8,457 nucleotides of DNA from Mucilaginibacter sp. (GTDB taxonomy: Bacteria; Bacteroidota; Bacteroidia; Sphingobacteriales; Sphingobacteriaceae). The stretch covers positions 1-8,457 of the forward strand of contig JAFAKI010000352.1 in the NCBI GenBank assembly GCA_019235595.1. Reading direction: 5' to 3'. The first letter of the stretch is position 1, and the number at the start of each line of letters is the position of its first letter. Positions 5,929 through 8,457 of this stretch are shown here, piece by piece. Below the pieces are notes generated by a model. The model saw only the letters and a list, made by a program, of their open reading frames with translations, had not been told where the DNA came from and made no database searches. Position numbers and translations under genes: made by a program.

Positions 5929-6201
5929 ATGGAAGAGTTAGAGAATTACCTTATTTTAAACAACTGGCTGCGTAACGATGATAATTCCTATTGGTTTACT
6001 TTGGGCAACTACTATTTTGTAGAGGTGATACTGAATAAGGAGAAATTTACCGCAGTACGTAATGTATACGATCCATATTATTGCCGGATATCCAACAGCG
6101 AGGAGTGGCAACCATCCATGATGCACAAAGCGCTGATTAGGTTTATTGAGAATTACAACCGACTCTACGCTGAAAGCCCTCAGCAGAGGAAACTGGCCTG
6201 A
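5929..6201 (+). CDS. hypothetical protein, 90 residues, aromatic-rich
   Basis: I do not recognise this protein. It is 90 residues, apparently cytoplasmic (no signal peptide, no membrane segment), and rich in Tyr, Trp and Asn. The middle (about 20-50) reads as beta strands (SYWFTLGNYYFVEVIL, then KFTAVRNVYDPYYCRI), and residues 62-84 look like one helix that starts after EEWQPS. This pattern suggests one small alpha+beta domain. Support for it being real comes from the near-perfect promoter at 5796-5827, the open frame with sensible composition, and the lack of any better frame on either strand. The ATG at 5929 has GCCGAAG before it but no clear Shine-Dalgarno site. It converges on the lipocalin gene, 106 bases away. 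It may be a lineage-restricted family. Confidence 0.65.
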   Translation: MEELENYLILNNWLRNDDNSYWFTLGNYYFVEVILNKEKFTAVRNVYDPYYCRISNSEEWQPSMMHKALIRFIENYNRLYAESPQQRKLA

Positions 6202-6282
6202 GACAGTATAAAAGCAGAAGCCGTTTCCCACATGTTGCGGGCGCCTCGACATGACATCCCTTTATTTGATTTTAAGCCTTTT

Positions 6283-6311
6283 CCTTTCAGCATTAACCTT
6301 TCACCTTTCAG
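6283..6311. repeat. CCTTTCAG/CCTTTCAC word repeat overlapping the lipocalin stop
   Basis: The octamer CCTTTCAG occurs at 6283-6290 and 6304-6311, with CCTTTCAC at 6297-6304. Read on the minus strand these are three TGAAAGG words, and the first TGA is the stop codon of the lipocalin gene (6310-6308). Nearby CCTTTT (6278-6283) continues the pattern. It lies between convergent genes, like the element at 3110-3188. Confidence 0.45.
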
Positions 6312-6826
6312 CTTTGTTTCGTATTTACCAGTTTACGAATATCAAACCCACGACTAGCGGCCACCAGTACCAGGTGGTTATAGGTCATACTGTCCATTAC
6401 CGGTTTACGGTTCAATATCCATAAATATTTACGGTTAGGGTGGCCCACTACAGCGTAGCTATAGTCGAGTGCAAGGGCTATTATCCAATATTTGCCACTA
6501 AACGGCCATTGAAACTGCACTTCCAGTTTAGCGCTTTCTTTATCATCAACAGAAGCTATACCTGTGGTTGTTTTTAATTGTCCGTTTTTCAGGCAACTGT
6601 TTACAAGGTTTATTTTACCATCATCGCGCAAACTGTATTCGGAAGTAACATTGGTGCATCCTTTCTCAAAGCTTTGAGGGAATTTGGCAATCTCATACCA
6701 TTTACCAAGGTATTTTTCAAGCTCAACGTAGCCTACAGTTTTCAGGGGCTTATTTCTTGTAGCTAAGGCCAGGGCGGCTATACCTATCCCGGCCAGGGCA
6801 GTACCTGCAATGATCTCTTTTTTCAT
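6308..6826 (-). CDS. Blc-type lipocalin, membrane-anchored or exported
   Basis: This 172-residue protein belongs to the bacterial lipocalin (Blc/apolipoprotein D-like) family, 8-stranded barrels that bind lipids or other hydrophobic molecules and are linked to membrane stress and repair. GKWYEIAKFPQSFEKGC (41-57) holds the lipocalin GxW signature. YSYAVVGHPNRKYLWILNR (122-140) is the second typical segment, ending in the conserved arginine. Cys57 and Cys78 could form a disulfide. The hydrophobic N-terminus (4-22) has no cysteine, so unlike E. coli Blc it cannot be a lipoprotein; it is either cleaved by signal peptidase I or stays as an anchor, with Arg24 and Lys26 after it. The length is typical. 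It is transcribed divergently from the four-helix-bundle gene at 7015, with 188 AT-rich bases between the starts. The ATG at 6826 is the only start that gives this leader peptide. Confidence 0.9.
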   Translation of the reverse strand: MKKEIIAGTALAGIGIAALALATRNKPLKTVGYVELEKYLGKWYEIAKFPQSFEKGCTNVTSEYSLRDDGKINLVNSCLKNGQLKTTTGIASVDDKESAKLEVQFQWPFSGKYWIIALALDYSYAVVGHPNRKYLWILNRKPVMDSMTYNHLVLVAASRGFDIRKLVNTKQS

Positions 6827-6908
6827 GCCTCAATAACAAGTTGGTTGTATAAAAGTTCGGCATTTGGCTTTTTAGTTGCAAGGAAAATGCTAAATGGTTG
6901 ATAATTAT

Positions 6909-6939
6909 TTCGTTTAAGTTTATAAATATTATAATGTTG
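6909..6939 (+). promoter_or_regulatory. candidate promoter for the PA2169-type gene
   Basis: TTCG (6909-6912), 19 bases and TAATGTTG (6932-6939) match the Bacteroidota pattern with one mismatch in each box and correct spacing. It would give a leader of about 70 bases before 7015. The surrounding sequence is very AT-rich, so the match may be chance. I saw no good match for the minus-strand lipocalin gene. Confidence 0.3.
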
Positions 6940-7014
6940 AAAATTAATTTAAAAATATTAAACAATAAGAGAATGCGGGGGTTGGTTATTTAGAACAGCA
7001 AAATTTTAAAAAAG

Positions 7015-7476
7015 ATGGAAGATACTTCAAAAACGATCGAGATATTGGGCGACCTGATACTGATCAATAACGACCGTATAGAGGGCTACGAGCGAGCGCT
7101 GAAAGAGATAGAGGACGATACAACTAATGCCGACCTGATACCTATGTTTTTACGATTTATAGACGACAGCCGGCGATATAAAGTAGAGTTGGGCACCGAG
7201 ATTGCAGCTCTGGGCAGCGAGATAAATACCGGTACTACGGTTCCGGGCCAATTGCATCGTTTATGGATGTCGATAAAGGAGGCTTTTACAGGGCACGACC
7301 GGCATAGTATACTGGAAGAATGCGAGTATGGCGAAGATGCTATTCAGAAGGCTTATCGTGCCGCGTTGGACCAAGAGGCACTGGCCGCCTACATTCGTGA
7401 GATATTGATGGAACAGGAGGGAGAACTGATAGATGCCCATGACGAGATAAAAGAGCTTCGCGATAGCGTCCATTAA
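7015..7476 (+). CDS. PA2169 family (DUF2383) four-helix-bundle protein
   Basis: This 153-residue soluble, acidic, almost wholly helical protein resembles the PA2169 family (TIGR02284/DUF2383), a ferritin-like four-helix bundle of unknown function common in Bacteroidota and Proteobacteria. The family signature is visible from GQLHRLWMSIKEAFTGHDRHSILEECEYGEDAIQKAYRAAL (78-118), where HSILEECEYGED (97-108) holds acidic and histidine residues of the kind that could bind metal. The first helix pair spans about 5-33 and 37-68; the last helix is about 121-149. There is no signal peptide. Members often sit near stress and general-response genes, and the divergent lipocalin neighbour fits that loosely. 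The ATG at 7015 lacks a Shine-Dalgarno site. The gene ends at a strong terminator (7501-7535), so it is probably a single-gene transcript. Confidence 0.85.
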   Translation: MEDTSKTIEILGDLILINNDRIEGYERALKEIEDDTTNADLIPMFLRFIDDSRRYKVELGTEIAALGSEINTGTTVPGQLHRLWMSIKEAFTGHDRHSILEECEYGEDAIQKAYRAALDQEALAAYIREILMEQEGELIDAHDEIKELRDSVH

Positions 7477-7500
7477 AAACATCATTACCCACTAATTGAC

Positions 7501-7535
7501 AAGCCGCCTCATTGACAAAATGTGGCGGCTTTTTT
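7501..7535 (+). terminator. intrinsic terminator of the PA2169-type gene
   Basis: AAGCCGCC (7501-7508) pairs with GGCGGCTT (7524-7531), and after one T-T mismatch CATT (7510-7513) pairs with AATG (7519-7522) around a 5-base loop. Six T (7530-7535) follow the GC-rich stem. It begins 24 bases after the stop codon at 7476. Confidence 0.92.
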
Positions 7536-7631
7536 GTGAAAAACCTTTTGTTAAAATGCAGAAAAACAGATGCTTGATGTAACCAAATCATTCCGTTTAC
7601 GTATAAATGCGCAGAAACAGCCTGGTTCAGT

Positions 7632-8171
7632 ATGAAAAAGATCATTATTATACTGTTTGTAGCATGTTTAAACGCTGCATTATTCAGCTCATGTTCAAAA
7701 GATGGGCTTGCACCTGTTCCCCAACAAAGCAAGGGAAGCAGCACGATTAGCCCCGCAAAAAACAATATCAGTCCAGTAATCCCTCCAGATCCTATAGTGG
7801 GTAACGTAAACACCGCCATAACCCTTTCGGGCCAATGGAAACTGGTGAAAGATTCTACCGGTTACTCAGGTGGCCAAGGTGCGTCGGGCAGTGCATACAA
7901 GGGCATTGCAGCCGATTATTTTGAATTTACCAACGATGGTAAACTGTACATACAGGAAAATGGCAGTGCTGATTCGGCAACTTACACCATCAATACGGAT
8001 AAAAGCATAACGGTTAATTATTTGGTTTATAATGGCATCCCTGTAACCTCTTATGGGGCGGTTATTACCAATTTTCACCAGGTTAATCTGACCAGTGTTT
8101 CAGTAACACTTACCTCATCTGTTGCATCGCCGCAAGGAATTGCTTATCGGACCATAGATTTGAAAAGGTAA
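7632..8171 (+). CDS. lipoprotein with lipocalin-like domain
   Basis: This 179-residue protein starts with a lipoprotein signal peptide: MKK, a hydrophobic stretch (4-18) and FSSC with Cys21 as the lipidated residue. A low-complexity linker rich in Pro, Ser and Lys follows (about 22-60). The rest (62-179) is a beta-rich domain of the lipocalin-like type common in Bacteroidota: LSGQWKLVKDS (65-75), DYFEFTNDGKLYIQENGS (95-112), SATYTINTDKSITVNYL (115-131), and a final strand YRTIDLKR. Asp24 after the lipid cysteine loosely recalls the acidic surface-export signal of Bacteroidota lipoproteins, but it is not a strong match. It is probably anchored in the outer membrane; function unknown. A weak promoter-like pair (TTTG 7547-7550, GATGCTTG 7569-7576) precedes it. 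It converges with the next gene, only 2 bases between stops. Confidence 0.8.
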   Translation: MKKIIIILFVACLNAALFSSCSKDGLAPVPQQSKGSSTISPAKNNISPVIPPDPIVGNVNTAITLSGQWKLVKDSTGYSGGQGASGSAYKGIAADYFEFTNDGKLYIQENGSADSATYTINTDKSITVNYLVYNGIPVTSYGAVITNFHQVNLTSVSVTLTSSVASPQGIAYRTIDLKR

Positions 8172-8182
8172 ATTCATTTACC
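8167..8182. repeat. 16-base palindrome covering both stop codons of a convergent pair
   Basis: GGTAAAT (8167-8173) and ATTTACC (8176-8182) are exact inverse complements around TC. The plus-strand stop TAA (8169-8171) and the minus-strand stop TGA (8176-8174) both lie in it. As RNA it would form a small stem at the 3' end of either message. No T-run follows, so it is not a clear terminator. Confidence 0.5.
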
Positions 8183-8457
8183 CTCCCACACATTATTCTC
8201 CTTATTGATATCTGGATCATAAGGGGTGCCTAATTGCATCTTTTTTATGCGTTTGTGCGACAAATGATTAATAGTAAAAGTTTTATTCCCCGCCTTCCAG
8301 GCATTGATACTCTCGTGAACCAACTGGGTGGTGCCGTCTTTATAATAGATGGTCAGGTTGATCGGAATAGGTTTGCCACCAACATTGGTGATAACCACAC
8401 TATAAGTACTTCGCTGTAAGGTTACTTTTGAGATGGCCAGATCGGGTGTGCCAAGGT
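8174..8457 (-). CDS. M1 family metallopeptidase, C-terminal end (partial)
   Basis: The frame is open from the window edge to the stop at 8174-8176, about 94 residues; the true start lies beyond 8457. The visible end resembles the C-terminal tail of Bacteroidota M1 (aminopeptidase N-like) zinc peptidases: a strand pattern VVITNVGGKPIPINLTIYY, then DGTTQLVHESINAWKAGNKTF, a basic turn KRIKKMQLG and the typical ending DPDINKENNVWEGK. In this family the tail is a small beta-sandwich that contains no catalytic residues, so the HExxH zinc site cannot be checked here. A GTG at 8398 would give a short 74-residue frame, but sequence upstream of it (SKVTLQRSTYS) continues the same domain, so a short separate gene is unlikely. 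Confidence 0.72.
   Translation of the reverse strand, partial: LGTPDLAISKVTLQRSTYSVVITNVGGKPIPINLTIYYKDGTTQLVHESINAWKAGNKTFTINHLSHKRIKKMQLGTPYDPDINKENNVWEGK

Noticed and set aside
7340..7819. 159-residue open frame on the minus strand
   Set aside because: It runs antisense through the end of the PA2169-type gene, the intrinsic terminator and the lipoprotein signal region, and its protein has no recognisable domain. The plus-strand genes explain the sequence better.
8174..8398. Complete 74-residue gene starting at GTG 8398
   Set aside because: The frame stays open to the window edge and the upstream residues continue the same beta domain, so it is the end of a larger gene.
1..8457. Mobile element, CRISPR array, toxin-antitoxin or defence system
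   Set aside because: No transposase, integrase, regular spacer array, target-site duplication or recognisable defence gene was seen. The 90-residue protein is not next to a plausible partner gene.

Overview
The window looks like chromosome from a Bacteroidota bacterium, most likely Sphingobacteriaceae (a Mucilaginibacter/Pedobacter-type soil or plant-associated organism). The grounds are protein families and their sequence style (DUF1080 plus Gfo/Idh/MocA pair, secreted GH13 amylase, lipocalin-like lipoprotein, M1 peptidase tail), starts that mostly lack Shine-Dalgarno sequences, and promoter-like TTTG-N19/20-TAnnTTTG boxes. I see no mobile element, CRISPR array, tRNA or rRNA. The genus is inferred; no search was run.

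Layout. (1) 1-1579: a fluoride-response unit. A Bacteroidota-type promoter (46-76) puts the mRNA start at about 81-84, just before a fluoride (crcB-motif) riboswitch aptamer (85-144). The 3' edge of the aptamer can also pair with the bases directly upstream of the ATG, which gives a plausible translational switch. The gene controlled is a CLC-family transporter with the CLC-F signatures GNNLI and GREGT, so it should be a fluoride/proton antiporter. (2) 1771-3099: a secreted GH13 alpha-amylase-family enzyme with an intact catalytic triad and no Sus genes next to it. (3) 3110-3188: a 24-bp perfect inverted repeat built of AGAATT words, between convergent genes. (4) 5421-3194, minus strand: a translationally coupled two-gene operon (TAATG overlap) of a DUF1080 3-keto-glycoside hydrolase-type protein followed by an exported Gfo/Idh/MocA oxidoreductase. 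This pair fits oxidation and cleavage of glycosides through 3-keto intermediates. (5) 5422-5928: a divergent intergenic region with a leader hairpin, a second repeat-like hairpin, two AT palindromes, a near-perfect promoter and a structured 5' leader, all ahead of an unrecognised 90-residue protein (5929-6201). (6) 6308-6826 minus and 7015-7476 plus: divergent genes for a Blc-type lipocalin without a lipobox and a PA2169/DUF2383-type four-helix-bundle protein, the latter ending in a strong intrinsic terminator (7501-7535). (7) 7632-8171: a lipoprotein with a lipocalin-like domain. It converges, with a 2-nt gap, on the C-terminal end of an M1-family metallopeptidase that runs off the window (8174-8457).

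The most rewarding parts are the fluoride riboswitch with its inferred expression platform, and the non-coding sequence: three different short-word repeat elements (3110-3188, 5579-5627, 6283-6311), and the stacked palindromes and leader hairpins before the unknown 90-residue gene.
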